Below are positions 33,648-41,452 of a DNA stretch of 54,002 bases, piece after piece. Source of the DNA: Deltaproteobacteria bacterium (GTDB lineage Bacteria; Chloroflexota; Dehalococcoidia; Dehalococcoidales; BS750m-G39); contig JAUVYB010000010.1 of assembly GCA_030603275.1 (NCBI GenBank), positions 1 through 54,002 of the forward strand, written 5' to 3'. The first letter of the stretch is position 1, and each line of letters opens with the position of its first letter. The translations under genes were made by a program, and so were the position numbers. A model generated the notes under the pieces. It had not been told where the DNA came from. It did no database searches and saw nothing but the letters and a program-made list of their open reading frames with translations.

Positions 33648-33741
33648 CGAGGCCGCAGGCACTAACCCACCAAAACATCCCCACCCTCCAATCATTTTAA
33701 TTATATATTTAAGGAAACCCTACAAAGTTTTACAGGCTTCA

Positions 33742-33870
33742 CGGGGCCCCCGAAAAAACAAAGTTTTTTTGGGGTTAGAAACCCTATCCCCTTCATCCCC
33801 TTCCCCTTAGAAAGGGGAAGGGGAAATATTTTCTTAGAAGAGGGGCTAACGCCCCTCTTAAACTCCCCCC
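33742..33870. repeat. Composite intergenic repeat, copy 2
   Basis: Same order of hairpins as 24831-24960: CCCCGAAAAAAC/GTTTTTTTGGGG (loop AAA here, TTT there), GTTAGAAACCCTATCCCC, CCTTCCCCTTAG/AAGGGGAAGG, then GAGGGGC-TAAC-GCCCCTC and TTAAACTCC. Copy 2 differs by a shorter third hairpin. Confidence 0.8.
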
Positions 33871-34000
33871 ATACTTGATGCTTCGCCTCCCCTTCTCCCC
33901 ACCCCCCATTTGAAAAAACACCCCTTTTCCCCCACCCTCGGGGGTTGCACCCCAATCTCCCGCTTTATCAAGGGTTTAAGATAAGCGCCACTCTTAAAAA

Positions 34001-34074
34001 GGGGTGTCTAAGAGGGGGCTAATGCCCCCTCTTCTTAAAAAAACCTTCCCCCTCTCCAAGAATGGAGAGGGGGA
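34001..34074 (-). repeat. Inverted copy of the repeat at the recombinase 3' end
   Basis: Read on the minus strand it shows CCCCCTCTCCATTCTTGGAG, a T-run with AAGAA, then GAGGGGGC-ATTA-GCCCCCTC and TTAGACACCCC, matching 7531-7603 nearly base for base. Differences are mostly in loops. Confidence 0.75.
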
Positions 34075-34241
34075 TTAAGGGGGTGAGGTTGATTAAAACT
34101 TAAAAGAATCTAAAAGAGGTCTAACCTCTATCGGGTGGGAGGGTGGGAAATAATACGCACTCTAAAAACCAGGCACAAACCAAAATTCACGGTAAAATTT
34201 GTATTCAAGCCCCCGGACTGATATATATATGAGTAGATTCC

Positions 34242-34619
34242 ATGTCGGAAAAATTAAAGAGGCAATTGCTGATAATAGCCGGCACCCTATCCCTGGCGGT
34301 AGGCATAGTCGGCATCTTTGTCCCGCTGCTGCCCACCACCCCGTTCCTGCTGCTGGCCGCCGGCTGCTACCTGAGAAGCTCCCAGAGATTCTACAACTGG
34401 CTGATGGCCAACCGGCTGTTCGGCGCCTACATCAGAAACTACATTGAAGGCAGAGGCATACCGATAAAGATCAAGCTCTTTATCATTACCTTGTTATGGG
34501 TAACCATCGGCATCTCTATATGGCTGGTGGCAAACTGGGTGGTCACCGTAATCCTGCTGATTGTCGCCGTCGGGGTCACCCTTCACATCATCTTCATCAG
34601 GGTCAGGCGGAAAAAATAA
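34242..34619 (+). CDS. DUF454 / YbaN-family inner-membrane protein
   Basis: The 125-residue protein has the YbaN pattern: an N-terminal helix with GIVGIFVPLLPTTPFLLLAAGCYLRSS, the motif YNWLMANRLFGAYIRNYIEGRGI, and two more helices. Family function is unknown; members are small inner-membrane proteins. It is monocistronic and convergent with the cupin gene, which ends 12 bases away. Length is typical (about 115-125). Confidence 0.87.
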   Translation: MSEKLKRQLLIIAGTLSLAVGIVGIFVPLLPTTPFLLLAAGCYLRSSQRFYNWLMANRLFGAYIRNYIEGRGIPIKIKLFIITLLWVTIGISIWLVANWVVTVILLIVAVGVTLHIIFIRVRRKK

Positions 34620-34631
34620 AACGGCTGGTTT

Positions 34632-35063
34632 TTAACCGTACTTGCCTGCCGGCCCGGCGGTAAAGTGGAAGATAGGCCGGTCCACCCGGCGGATAATCAA
34701 CGGGCAGTGCTTCATCCTCTTAGGCACAAAGATGACGCAACTCTTGTCCAGTATATACTGCTCATCCTCCAGCCACATTTCGACCTCACCGCACAGGTCC
34801 TTGGGGTCATCGGGGTCAGTACCGAAGAAGGTGATGACCTCGTCAAAGGGATGGGTATGGGCATCCACCTCGCGCTTATCCGTCCCCTTCCAGAACCAGA
34901 CGCACTCCACATAGAAAGCCCCCTTCAAGATATCATCGTCCAGGTAGATTAAAGGGGTCTTCAAATCGGTGGCGACATCGCCCCGCTCGCGCCTGAACTC
35001 GGGCAGCGTCAAATCGGACTTGGGTTTGGTGATGATATATTTCTCGTATTTCTTTTCGGCCAT
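34632..35063 (-). CDS. Cupin-like protein A
   Basis: The 143-residue protein has cupin motif 1 as VDAHTHPFDEVITFFGTDPDD and motif 2 as SCVIFVPKRMKHCPLIIRRV, providing histidine and glutamate metal ligands. It is a clear paralog of the protein at 37300-37764 (shared FGTDPDDPKDL versus LGTDPDNPEDL and GAFYVECVW versus TYIEIGWVW). No substrate is known. Both copies lie within 3 kb but on opposite strands. A polypurine site AAAGGGG lies 11 bases before the ATG. Confidence 0.78.
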   Translation of the reverse strand: MAEKKYEKYIITKPKSDLTLPEFRRERGDVATDLKTPLIYLDDDILKGAFYVECVWFWKGTDKREVDAHTHPFDEVITFFGTDPDDPKDLCGEVEMWLEDEQYILDKSCVIFVPKRMKHCPLIIRRVDRPIFHFTAGPAGKYG

Positions 35064-35219
35064 TTTCGGTCATTCCCCTTTCTTGAATTTCTAGAAGTAG
35101 CATAATCTAGCGGCTGTACCCTGTCAATTAACGGCACAGTGCTTCCCAGACGCCACCAGATGAACAACAGACGCTTATATGCAGCCGCTGGCACTCTAAG
35201 GGACGAAAGCAAAGACGAA

Positions 35220-35244
35220 GGCGCCTGATTTAAGCTCAGGCGCC
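35220..35244. terminator. Hairpin terminator downstream of the PadR operon
   Basis: GGCGCCTGA and TCAGGCGCC are perfect 9-base arms around a 7-base loop. On the plus strand CTTTATTT follows; on the minus strand CTTCGTCTTT follows. It lies about 40 bases after the stop of the last gene of the PadR operon (minus strand) and may work in both directions. Confidence 0.6.
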
Positions 35245-35282
35245 CTTTATTTCACCCGGATGAATACTAAAAGACCGAAATC

Positions 35283-35477
35283 TTATTCATGCCTCTTGCC
35301 CGCGGCGGCGGCCAGTGGCGCCACCGCCAGCCAGAGGGTGATGGTAACCAGCATGGACATGGGATAATTAATGGTTACCAGGCCTATCTTGGGCGCAATC
35401 ACCCCCCATAAAAGCATTAAGATAAAGGAACTCAAGAAAAAACCGGGAATAGCCGCAAATACCCCAAAATAGCCCAT
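35283..35477 (-). CDS. Small two-helix membrane protein of the PadR operon
   Basis: A 64-residue protein with two hydrophobic helices (about 6-28 and 38-58) and a GKRHE tail. It begins one base after the stop of the gene upstream, so translation is coupled. No family name is known. In PadR operons the controlled gene often encodes a membrane protein or transporter; this one could be the controlled effector, but it is short. Confidence 0.65.
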   Translation of the reverse strand: MGYFGVFAAIPGFFLSSFILMLLWGVIAPKIGLVTINYPMSMLVTITLWLAVAPLAAAAGKRHE

Positions 35478-35478
35478 T

Positions 35479-35673
35479 TTAGTCCTCCTTTTTCATATCC
35501 TTTAACTTGCGGTCAATCATGGTATCCACACCGAAGTGCGCCGCCTCTTTTAGGTCCCGCAGGGTTTCGTCGGCGGTCTTACCGGTGGCGATAACCACCG
35601 GCTCCCAGAAGATGTAGTACTCCCCGCTTTCCTTATCAAACTCAAGGTTAATGCTGTTAGCCAAGGCGGTCAC
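35479..35673 (-). CDS. Small HicB-like protein of the PadR operon
   Basis: The 64-residue frame from the GTG at 35673 (starts MTALANSINLEFDK; GAGGG seven bases upstream) has the beta-beta-alpha plan of HicB-like proteins: INLEFDKESGEYYIFWEPVVIATGKTADETL. No HicA partner is present, so it is not a typical toxin-antitoxin unit. A longer in-frame start would overlap padR by 38 bases. It lies between the PadR gene and a small membrane protein. Confidence 0.6.
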   Translation of the reverse strand: MTALANSINLEFDKESGEYYIFWEPVVIATGKTADETLRDLKEAAHFGVDTMIDRKLKDMKKED

Positions 35674-35683
35674 CTTTACCCTC

Positions 35684-36196
35684 TTATTCTTCCAGTATGG
35701 CCTCAATGGCACCGGCGGCATCGATAAGCACCTGCTTGATTCGCTGCATCTTGCCGGTATCCATACTGCGCAAGCCCCGCCCCACCAGGTTCTCCAGGGC
35801 GTGGTACTCCTTCATCATGGTGGCCATTTTGCCGATGTTCTTGAAGCTCCACCGGCTCTTCATCTGGCTCCTCACCTGGTCCGCCGAATCCTTCCGTTCC
35901 GCCAGGAAGTTAAGCCCCTCCTCAGTGATGGTGTAGACCTTCCTCCCGTCCCGCTCGACGGCGGTGGCGTAGCCCATCTCCTCCAGCATCTGGAGGGTGG
36001 GGTAGACGGCGCCGGGGCTGGGCGTATAAAGCCCGTGAGACATCTCTTCCAGCTCGCGGATAATCTCGTAGCCGTGCCTCGGCTTGTCCCTTATAAGGTC
36101 CAGGATAACGTACTTCAGGTCCCCCTTCTGGAAGGAGCTCTCCCGCCAGGGTCCCTTCATAAATCTATCTCTTCGAAATGCATGTCCTCTAAACAT
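35684..36196 (-). CDS. PadR-family transcriptional regulator
   Basis: The protein of about 170 residues has the PadR winged HTH at 25-110: KGDLKYVILDLIRDKPRHGYEIIRELEEMSHGLYTPSPGAVYPTLQMLEEMGYATAVERDGRKVYTITEEG. The C-terminal helical part (DQVRSQMKSRWSFK to LIDAAGAIEAILEE) mediates dimerisation. The start is taken as ATG at 36196, six bases after AGGAG; the ATG at 36202 would sit on that site. Its promoter carries three GATATATC-type repeats, so autorepression is likely. Confidence 0.93.
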   Translation of the reverse strand: MFRGHAFRRDRFMKGPWRESSFQKGDLKYVILDLIRDKPRHGYEIIRELEEMSHGLYTPSPGAVYPTLQMLEEMGYATAVERDGRKVYTITEEGLNFLAERKDSADQVRSQMKSRWSFKNIGKMATMMKEYHALENLVGRGLRSMDTGKMQRIKQVLIDAAGAIEAILEE

Positions 36197-36225
36197 CTCC
36201 ATCTCCTAAAACTCCCTGGTTACTT

Positions 36226-36289
36226 GATATATCACATACTATCACGATATATCTTGTTATATCATAATATTACTTATAGCTTTTGTCAA
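36226..36289 (-). promoter_or_regulatory. PadR operon promoter with three phased half-sites
   Basis: On the minus strand TTGACA (36284-36289) and TATGAT (36261-36266) are 17 bases apart. GATATATC at 36226-36233 and 36246-36253 and GTTATATC at 36256-36263 are spaced 20 and 10 bases, on one face of the helix, over and downstream of the -10 box. This suits repression by the encoded PadR protein. Confidence 0.75.
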
Positions 36290-36320
36290 GGGGTTTTAGG
36301 GGCAATTTTGAAAAACTTTT

Positions 36321-36356
36321 AAAAATAAAAAAAAGGGGAGCCTTTCGGCTCCCCTT
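36321..36356 (-). terminator. Strong rho-independent terminator
   Basis: Read on the minus strand, AAGGGGAGCC-GAAA-GGCTCCCCTT is a 10-base stem with a stable tetraloop followed by TTTTTT, then ATTTTT. It terminates the zinc-ribbon membrane protein gene that ends at 36380. Confidence 0.92.
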
Positions 36357-36379
36357 CCCGGCTTAAAGCCATAGCCGGG

Positions 36380-37000
36380 TCACGGCCCGTATTTACCATA
36401 TTGAGCGCCCAGACCCTGGGGCGCCAGACCGGGCTGGATGGAACTGGAGGATTCAGAAGAACCAGAATAACCGGAAGGCCCGGAAGATACCGGCAGGGCC
36501 ACCAGCTCGCTCCGGCTCTCCAAACAAAGAAATACAATCCACCCAAAAGGAACAAGGAATATTAACAGCCAGCCTAAACTCCGGTCTTTCCTTTTCAGAA
36601 CCCAGACTCCGACGCCAAATACAGCAATTATCTGCAGCACCAAGACCATCATCTGGATAACCGAAACGGAAGCAAAAACAGACTCCTCGGAAGGCAACAT
36701 GGTTCCACTAACAAAAAGGCCCGATACAAAAAGAATTATAATAAAAAAACCTGTTAGGCCTACTGCCCACTGGGCAAACACCCATGTCCAGTTCAGGTGG
36801 CGCTGGAACCAGTTCTCTCCCGTTGCCTGGCCCCTTAATACCTTTTGTGCCGCTTGCACCGCTTCTCTTCTCGGCTCGGCCAACGGGGGCAATCCGTACG
36901 GTGCCGATGGCTCCCTGGCAAATGATCCAAACGATGCCTGGCACAGGCCGCAATAACGGGCATCTTGGCTATTTTCGTATCCGCAGGATGGGCATTTCAT
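36380..37000 (-). CDS. Zinc-ribbon membrane protein
   Basis: The protein of about 206 residues starts MKCPSCGYENSQDARYCGLC, an N-terminal zinc ribbon (CPSC and CGLC), then a Pro/Ala-rich linker, and three or so hydrophobic segments (about 75-100, 115-135, 140-160). The tail is a low-complexity Ser/Gly/Pro stretch (SSGPSGYSGSSESSSS). The ATG at 37000 has GGGGGAGGT upstream. Family and function are unknown; zinc-ribbon plus TM proteins of this sort are common and poorly studied. Confidence 0.7.
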   Translation of the reverse strand: MKCPSCGYENSQDARYCGLCQASFGSFAREPSAPYGLPPLAEPRREAVQAAQKVLRGQATGENWFQRHLNWTWVFAQWAVGLTGFFIIILFVSGLFVSGTMLPSEESVFASVSVIQMMVLVLQIIAVFGVGVWVLKRKDRSLGWLLIFLVPFGWIVFLCLESRSELVALPVSSGPSGYSGSSESSSSIQPGLAPQGLGAQYGKYGP

Positions 37001-37299
37001 ACCCACCTCCCCCACCGGGAACCACGCCAGAAAGATACTTCCCCCGGTTAATAATACTGCCAGCTTTAGCTGGCTTTAAGGCAAAACAGCCCCCCGGGAC
37101 TATTTCCCCCCCCCCTTATAAGTACCAGTATAGTAAATCAGTAATAAAGTTCAATAGAGAAATAGTCGGGCAGACCAAGGTACTGCATTGGCCTTGCCCC
37201 ACTTGACAGGGGGAGAGGTTTGGTTTAGCTTTCTCTCAAGCGGGCCAAAAAGGCTCGAACCTTATAAGCACTAACGTTTTAGAAGGAGGGCTTTAGACA

Positions 37300-37764
37300 A
37301 TGGCTAAAATAGATTGGGAGAAAAACCTGGTAAGGAAACCCCGCTACGAGGTGACCGCCGGCAAGGTAACCGGCCGGCAAAACCCCACCATGACCTTAAT
37401 GAGCAGCGACCTGGTGCCCGGCAGCAACACCTATATCGAAATCGGCTGGGTATGGGAGATGCCCTCACCCAACCCCCATATCTTGGAGCATTCCCACCGG
37501 GAGGGCTGTAACGAGATTGTTCTCCATCTCGGCACCGACCCCGATAACCCCGAAGACCTGGGTGCCGAAATAGAGTTCGTCGTCGGCGGTCAGCCGCTGA
37601 CCATAAATACCACCTCGGCGCTGTTCATACCGGCCGGGGTAAAGCACGGCCCGCTAACCTGGAAAAAACTCACCCGCCCCCACCTGCAGATGGCGATGGT
37701 GCTCGGCGCCGGCACTATGGCGGAAGCTGACCCGGGCGGGCACGTTAAGGCGAGAGGGGGATAG
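37300..37764 (+). CDS. Cupin-like protein B
   Basis: The 154-residue paralog of protein 34632-35063 has motif 1 as HSHREGCNEIVLHLGTDPDN and motif 2 as TSALFIPAGVKHGPLTWKKL. The ATG at 37300 has GAAGGAGG 11 bases before it. TTGACA at 37204-37209 with a -10-like TAGCTT 17 bases on is a plausible promoter. No partner gene is near, and the terminator beyond belongs to the opposite strand. Confidence 0.78.
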   Translation: MAKIDWEKNLVRKPRYEVTAGKVTGRQNPTMTLMSSDLVPGSNTYIEIGWVWEMPSPNPHILEHSHREGCNEIVLHLGTDPDNPEDLGAEIEFVVGGQPLTINTTSALFIPAGVKHGPLTWKKLTRPHLQMAMVLGAGTMAEADPGGHVKARGG

Positions 37765-37770
37765 AGATTA

Positions 37771-37806
37771 TAAAAATAAAAAATGGGGGGCATCTCTGCC
37801 CCCCCC
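37771..37806 (-). terminator. Terminator of the gene at 37827-38174
   Basis: On the minus strand GGGGGGCA and its partner TGCCCCCC form a stem, followed by ATTTTTTATTTTT. It lies 20 bases after the stop of the hypothetical gene. It may also stop read-through from the convergent cupin gene. Confidence 0.8.
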
Positions 37807-37826
37807 CCTTCCCAAACAATCCCTAG

Positions 37827-38174
37827 CTACCCCTTTTCTATCAGCTCCACGTCCACCTGGTCACCGAAAGCAAAGTCAATGCTCTTTTGCAGCTCTTCCA
37901 GGTTGGCCGTACTCTCCAATTCAATGACCAGCTCGCTATCATCCAGGACTTTTAATCTCCCGAACTTATTGACAATCTCGATTACCTTAGCGGTGTCTAC
38001 CGTTATCCAGCCCTTCATCCGGCGCACCAGCTCATCACCCTTGAAAGCCCTCTCAATGGTAAGGTCAATCTGCCTATACTTGGCCTCCCAGCCGATTACA
38101 GCCGGCCGTACCACCATAGGGCACACCGGGTCATGGACTACGGCGCATCTAAACCATATCTTGGCTCGAATCAT
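37827..38174 (-). CDS. Hypothetical protein (115 aa)
   Basis: The soluble protein starts MIRAKIWFRCAVVHDPVC and has two cysteines near the N-terminus, then a helix-strand pattern (RRMKGWITVDTAKVIEIVNKFGRLKVLDDSELVIELESTANLEELQKSI). I do not recognise a family. It is divergent from the nitroreductase gene and closed by a good terminator. The start has no strong ribosome site. Confidence 0.6.
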   Translation of the reverse strand: MIRAKIWFRCAVVHDPVCPMVVRPAVIGWEAKYRQIDLTIERAFKGDELVRRMKGWITVDTAKVIEIVNKFGRLKVLDDSELVIELESTANLEELQKSIDFAFGDQVDVELIEKG

Positions 38175-38296
38175 CTAAAGATAGCTCCTCCCGTTTTCCG
38201 GCTGACAGTCGGTGTAAACGTAAGCGATAATTGACAGATATAAGTAATATAATGTATTTTGCAGACGAGAGCAAACCGAGGAAGGGGAAATAGCCG

Positions 38297-38947
38297 ATGG
38301 ACGCACTGAAAACGATTACAGAGAGAAGGAGTGCCAGGGCTTTCCAGCCTGTCTCGATACCAAAAGAGATGGTCGAAGAAATCCTGGGGCTGACCGTTAA
38401 TGCCCCCTCGGGTAATAACCTCCAGCCGTGGGAATTTGTTGTGGTGATGGATGAAGAGAAGGATAGACTCAGCCGCAGGTTGATTAAGGCTTACAAAGAG
38501 AAACAGATATCGTGCGGCTCCGGGGCCGTAAAACCCCTGCCCAAAGCTACACGGCAGAGAGGGGTTCAGACCCTGGAGGCAATGAAAACGTACGCTGATA
38601 GAATCGGCGCCTCTATAGACAGCTTTATCAACGAAGGAAGCTGCAATTTCTACGGAGCGCCGGTCGCCGTCATTATCTGCCTCGACGATTGCTTTTCCGC
38701 CAGGCAGATGGTCGACGTTGGTACAGCGGTGGGCTATATGGTGCTTGCCGCTCAAGCCTCCGGGCTGGCGACCTGTCCCATCGGCTTAATTACCGACTAC
38801 GCCGATGAAATCAAAGACCTGCTCAATATTCCGGAGAATAAGAAGGTAGTTATAGGTGTTGCCCTGGGTTATCCTGACCGCGAAAATCCGATGGCCCAGT
38901 TCAGGTCCTCAAGAGCTTCTTTAAGTGAGCTGGTGAGATGGATTTGA
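38297..38947 (+). CDS. Nitroreductase-family flavoprotein
   Basis: The 216-residue protein has the nitroreductase pattern: TITERRSARAFQPVSIPKEMVEEIL, NAPSGNNLQPWEFVVVMD (FMN-binding arginine and asparagine region), VGTAVGYMVLAAQASGLATCPIGLI, and a C-terminal GYPDRENPM. It reduces nitro compounds, quinones or enones with NAD(P)H. GGAAGGGG precedes the ATG at 38297. The last about 70 codons and the region beyond are duplicated near 48441-48679. Here the second arm of the downstream hairpin is lost. Confidence 0.92.
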   Translation: MDALKTITERRSARAFQPVSIPKEMVEEILGLTVNAPSGNNLQPWEFVVVMDEEKDRLSRRLIKAYKEKQISCGSGAVKPLPKATRQRGVQTLEAMKTYADRIGASIDSFINEGSCNFYGAPVAVIICLDDCFSARQMVDVGTAVGYMVLAAQASGLATCPIGLITDYADEIKDLLNIPENKKVVIGVALGYPDRENPMAQFRSSRASLSELVRWI

Positions 38948-38976
38948 TAGACTGCAATAAAAAAGGGGGGGCACTT
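38739..38976 (+). repeat. Duplicated nitroreductase 3' segment, copy 1
   Basis: About 235 bases covering the last part of the nitroreductase gene and its downstream run recur at 48441-48679 with about 95 percent identity by eye. The match begins at TGGTGC inside the gene and ends at GGGGGGCACTT. Confidence 0.85.
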
Positions 38977-39058
38977 GTAGGTAGAGTGGCATGCGAAGAC
39001 GCGCTGTCTTCATTCGGGTACTGTCCACTGGAGTCCCGAAGCCGAATTTATAGGCAGA

Positions 39059-39799
39059 TTATGCCTGCTTCAATGCTTCAACTATTCCCTTAACCTTTTT
39101 CTTATGTCCCTCTCTGCCTATAGTGTAGGAATGAGGGACCCATTTCATGTCCTTTAGATTTTTTGTCATACCGGGGAGCAGGTCATAGGGGATGGATATA
39201 AGTAGCTGGCCTTCGGGGAATAGTTTTCTTGATTTCATGCCAAAAGCAAAGCCGGTGACGGTAAGATTCAATTCGCCGCTTACGTAGGGATAAAGGAGCA
39301 CCCAGGCGCAGCCGATAACCGGTGTTCCCCTAGCCGTCCACATCCTCCCGCTGCTATAGCTATGCGCTCTCAGTAAAATTTCGGCCTGACTCACATCAGC
39401 GATTATAACTAATACATCGGGCTCAAATGATAGTTTGTCCAGGGGAGCAAAAGCGACATAGTTAACGGCACCCTTCTGTAGTTTGGGAATTACATGATAG
39501 ATTCTCTGGTTGGCACGTACGTCCCTGAGGACTTCCAGCCTGGGCCCTACCTCCCCGCTTTCGAAAATTGGCTCATGCTCTATCATGCCCAATATCAGCG
39601 GCCCAACGCAGGTGAAGTTTTCTTTGGTAACGTAAAAAGCGTTTCCTTCCTGTGCTTCGGGAAGCATCTCACAAAAATCTAAAATCTTATCCAGCCTCTC
39701 GATTCCATCCGGTTTATTGGGTAGGAACTTAACCCCTACGGGCGGTCGCTCGAAATTAAACTTGTTAAATATGGATAAGTCCTGTTGGATTGAGCTCAT
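39059..39799 (-). CDS. DUF169 family protein
   Basis: The 246-residue protein fits DUF169 (COG2043): N-terminal FERPPVGVKFLPNKPDGIER, a middle NFTCVGPLILGM with the conserved cysteine, RIYHVIPKLQKGAVNYVAFAPLDKLSFEPDVLVIIA and GCAWVLLYPYVSGELNLTVTGFAFGM. The family function is unknown; members are often found in anaerobes. It lies on the minus strand before the ABC transporter cluster, with a hairpin and 245 bases between. Confidence 0.85.
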   Translation of the reverse strand: MSSIQQDLSIFNKFNFERPPVGVKFLPNKPDGIERLDKILDFCEMLPEAQEGNAFYVTKENFTCVGPLILGMIEHEPIFESGEVGPRLEVLRDVRANQRIYHVIPKLQKGAVNYVAFAPLDKLSFEPDVLVIIADVSQAEILLRAHSYSSGRMWTARGTPVIGCAWVLLYPYVSGELNLTVTGFAFGMKSRKLFPEGQLLISIPYDLLPGMTKNLKDMKWVPHSYTIGREGHKKKVKGIVEALKQA

Positions 39800-40044
39800 C
39801 TTGGCCTCCCTTTTAGTTTCAGCTACGTCATGCTGTATAATTATAAACAGGAGTTTTTACTGTGAGCATCATTGCCCGGGTTTAACTTATTTAAAAATAT
39901 CCCTGCCTTTACCCGCAAACAGGTATTCCTCCCCCCAATTCAAAGTGGGTCGAAATTGGGGGTCCCCTGGTTTTCGTTTTCCTTACTGGAACATTGGGGA
40001 GTTTCTGGGGGGGGGCTTTGTAAAAGCCCCCCCCAGAATAGTAG
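39800..40044. other. Gap between DUF169 gene and ABC transporter operon
   Basis: This stretch contains no gene. It has the DUF169 promoter region near 39800-39870 and a strong hairpin (40003-40038). Confidence 0.5.
40003..40038 (-). terminator. Long GC-rich hairpin at the end of the transporter operon
   Basis: TTCTGGGGGGGG and CTTT pair with AAAG and CCCCCCCCAGAA around a 3-base loop (one bulged G). The minus-strand transcript of the transporter operon ends six bases before it. No U-tract follows; the very stable stem may still end transcription or protect the 3' end. Confidence 0.6.
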
Positions 40045-41358
40045 TTATTCTTGCTTATAGATGTTATGAAGTGGCCAGGTGCCCAGTGCTACTGCCTCAC
40101 CCCCCTGTACCTGCTGAACCAATACCTCATCCATACCTATAACATCACCAGGACCAAAGGACAGCGGTGTACTGGTTATGCCACCGGTTTCAAGGTTTTT
40201 AATCATGTAGAAACCATACTCCAGGACATCAACCGGCGCTAGCTCATCAATAGGCACCTTTAGCATGGCCAGCCTTAACGCCTCAACCTGTATCATGGCC
40301 TCAACAACGCCATGCTGATACATGATATGGGTAACCCTATCGGAGCGATAACTATCCTGCAGGTCGCTGCAGAACTTAACCCCGGGGACGGTGAGGTCCT
40401 CCGGGGGGTTGTAGCTACCAGCGCAGACATAACCATTGCCCAGCTCGCCCATAGCCTTAGCCAATATCCAAAGGTGACCTGGTGAAGCGGTACCAAAGGT
40501 TATCTTGTAGCCCAGGTTGGGCCCCATATCCAGCCTGACCATTTCCTTCACCGTCGGCTGGGCGCCGGGGTTAATCATAACACCGAGGGCAAGGTCAACC
40601 TTGTTTTCCTTCAGCCACAGAAGCTGGGTGGTTGGCGGAGAGGTAGGTACCAAGGGCACATACTGGGTGCCAACTACCTCAAAGCCAATGCTCTCCAAAT
40701 ACGTATCCATCTCAGGTATCACGACTGACTTACCCATAGCATTATCGGCGGTAAGGTAGGCAACCCTCGGTGCCCTGGTTTCTTCCCAATTATCCAAAAA
40801 CCAGTCGGCGATGGCGGCGGTGGCATCAGTATAAACAGGGTACTGAATGAAGATGGTTTTTGGCGGCGATAGGAGATAGGGCCCCACGGCCGAACTAGTG
40901 GCACCGATGCGGTCCTCATCTAGCAGGTTCATTAGCGCCAGCGCCTGTGGTGACCCTGATGTCCTCTCGACCAGGAGTCCTTTGTCCTTAAGCTCCTCAT
41001 AGATAGACAGCACCTTCTCTACATTGAGCTCATCATCTCGCCACAGCACCTCCACGGTTATATCTTCGGGGAACGTCTCAGTTCGCCACGGAGCCAGCTT
41101 GTGGGTCTCATTTACATACGCGGCATAGTCCTCAAAGCCAGCCAGAACTGCTGCCATATCCTCAGCGTAGGCACCGGTCAACGCAAAGCAACCACCGATA
41201 CTTAATGTTTTCTGAACTGGCGGAGGGGCTGTTGTTTTTGGTGGCGGCGCCGTCGTTGCTGGCGTCGTTGTCTCTTCAGCTGGACAGGCAGCAAGCAGAG
41301 GCATTGCCAGCAACAGAACAATAATAGAAGATATAAACAGCCATTTAATCTTAGTCAT
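40045..41358 (-). CDS. ABC-transporter substrate-binding lipoprotein, branched-chain amino acid type
   Basis: The 437-residue lipoprotein has signal/lipobox MTKIKWLFISSIIVLLLAMPLLAAC and a Thr/Pro-rich linker (ETTTPATTAPPPKTTAPPP). A periplasmic-binding fold of the LivJ/leucine-binding class follows (IGGCFALTGAYAEDMAAVLAGFEDYAAYVN). It captures the ligand outside the cell for the LivHMGF permease upstream. The pairing with a CoA synthetase suggests an organic acid rather than an amino acid as ligand. It is the last gene of the operon. Confidence 0.9.
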   Translation of the reverse strand: MTKIKWLFISSIIVLLLAMPLLAACPAEETTTPATTAPPPKTTAPPPVQKTLSIGGCFALTGAYAEDMAAVLAGFEDYAAYVNETHKLAPWRTETFPEDITVEVLWRDDELNVEKVLSIYEELKDKGLLVERTSGSPQALALMNLLDEDRIGATSSAVGPYLLSPPKTIFIQYPVYTDATAAIADWFLDNWEETRAPRVAYLTADNAMGKSVVIPEMDTYLESIGFEVVGTQYVPLVPTSPPTTQLLWLKENKVDLALGVMINPGAQPTVKEMVRLDMGPNLGYKITFGTASPGHLWILAKAMGELGNGYVCAGSYNPPEDLTVPGVKFCSDLQDSYRSDRVTHIMYQHGVVEAMIQVEALRLAMLKVPIDELAPVDVLEYGFYMIKNLETGGITSTPLSFGPGDVIGMDEVLVQQVQGGEAVALGTWPLHNIYKQE

Positions 41359-41452
41359 TTCTCCTCCTTTCTGGTTTATGATTTAGTCTACTCCGTAAAT
41401 TTAACATTCTAATAAATTTCATCACCTCCCTTCACTGTATTATTTTAATACC

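Larger units (their letters stand above)
33648..34241. other. Intergenic repeat field after the fibre operon
   Basis: This gap holds composite repeat copy 2 (33742-33870), an inverted copy of the recombinase-end repeat (34001-34074), and a G-run motif GGGTGGGAGGGTGGG at 34133-34147. No credible gene is seen. The promoter of the DUF454 gene is presumably in the last 80 bases. Confidence 0.6.

Noticed and set aside
35479-35673. HicAB toxin-antitoxin system
   Set aside because: Only a HicB-like fold is suggested and there is no HicA-like partner.
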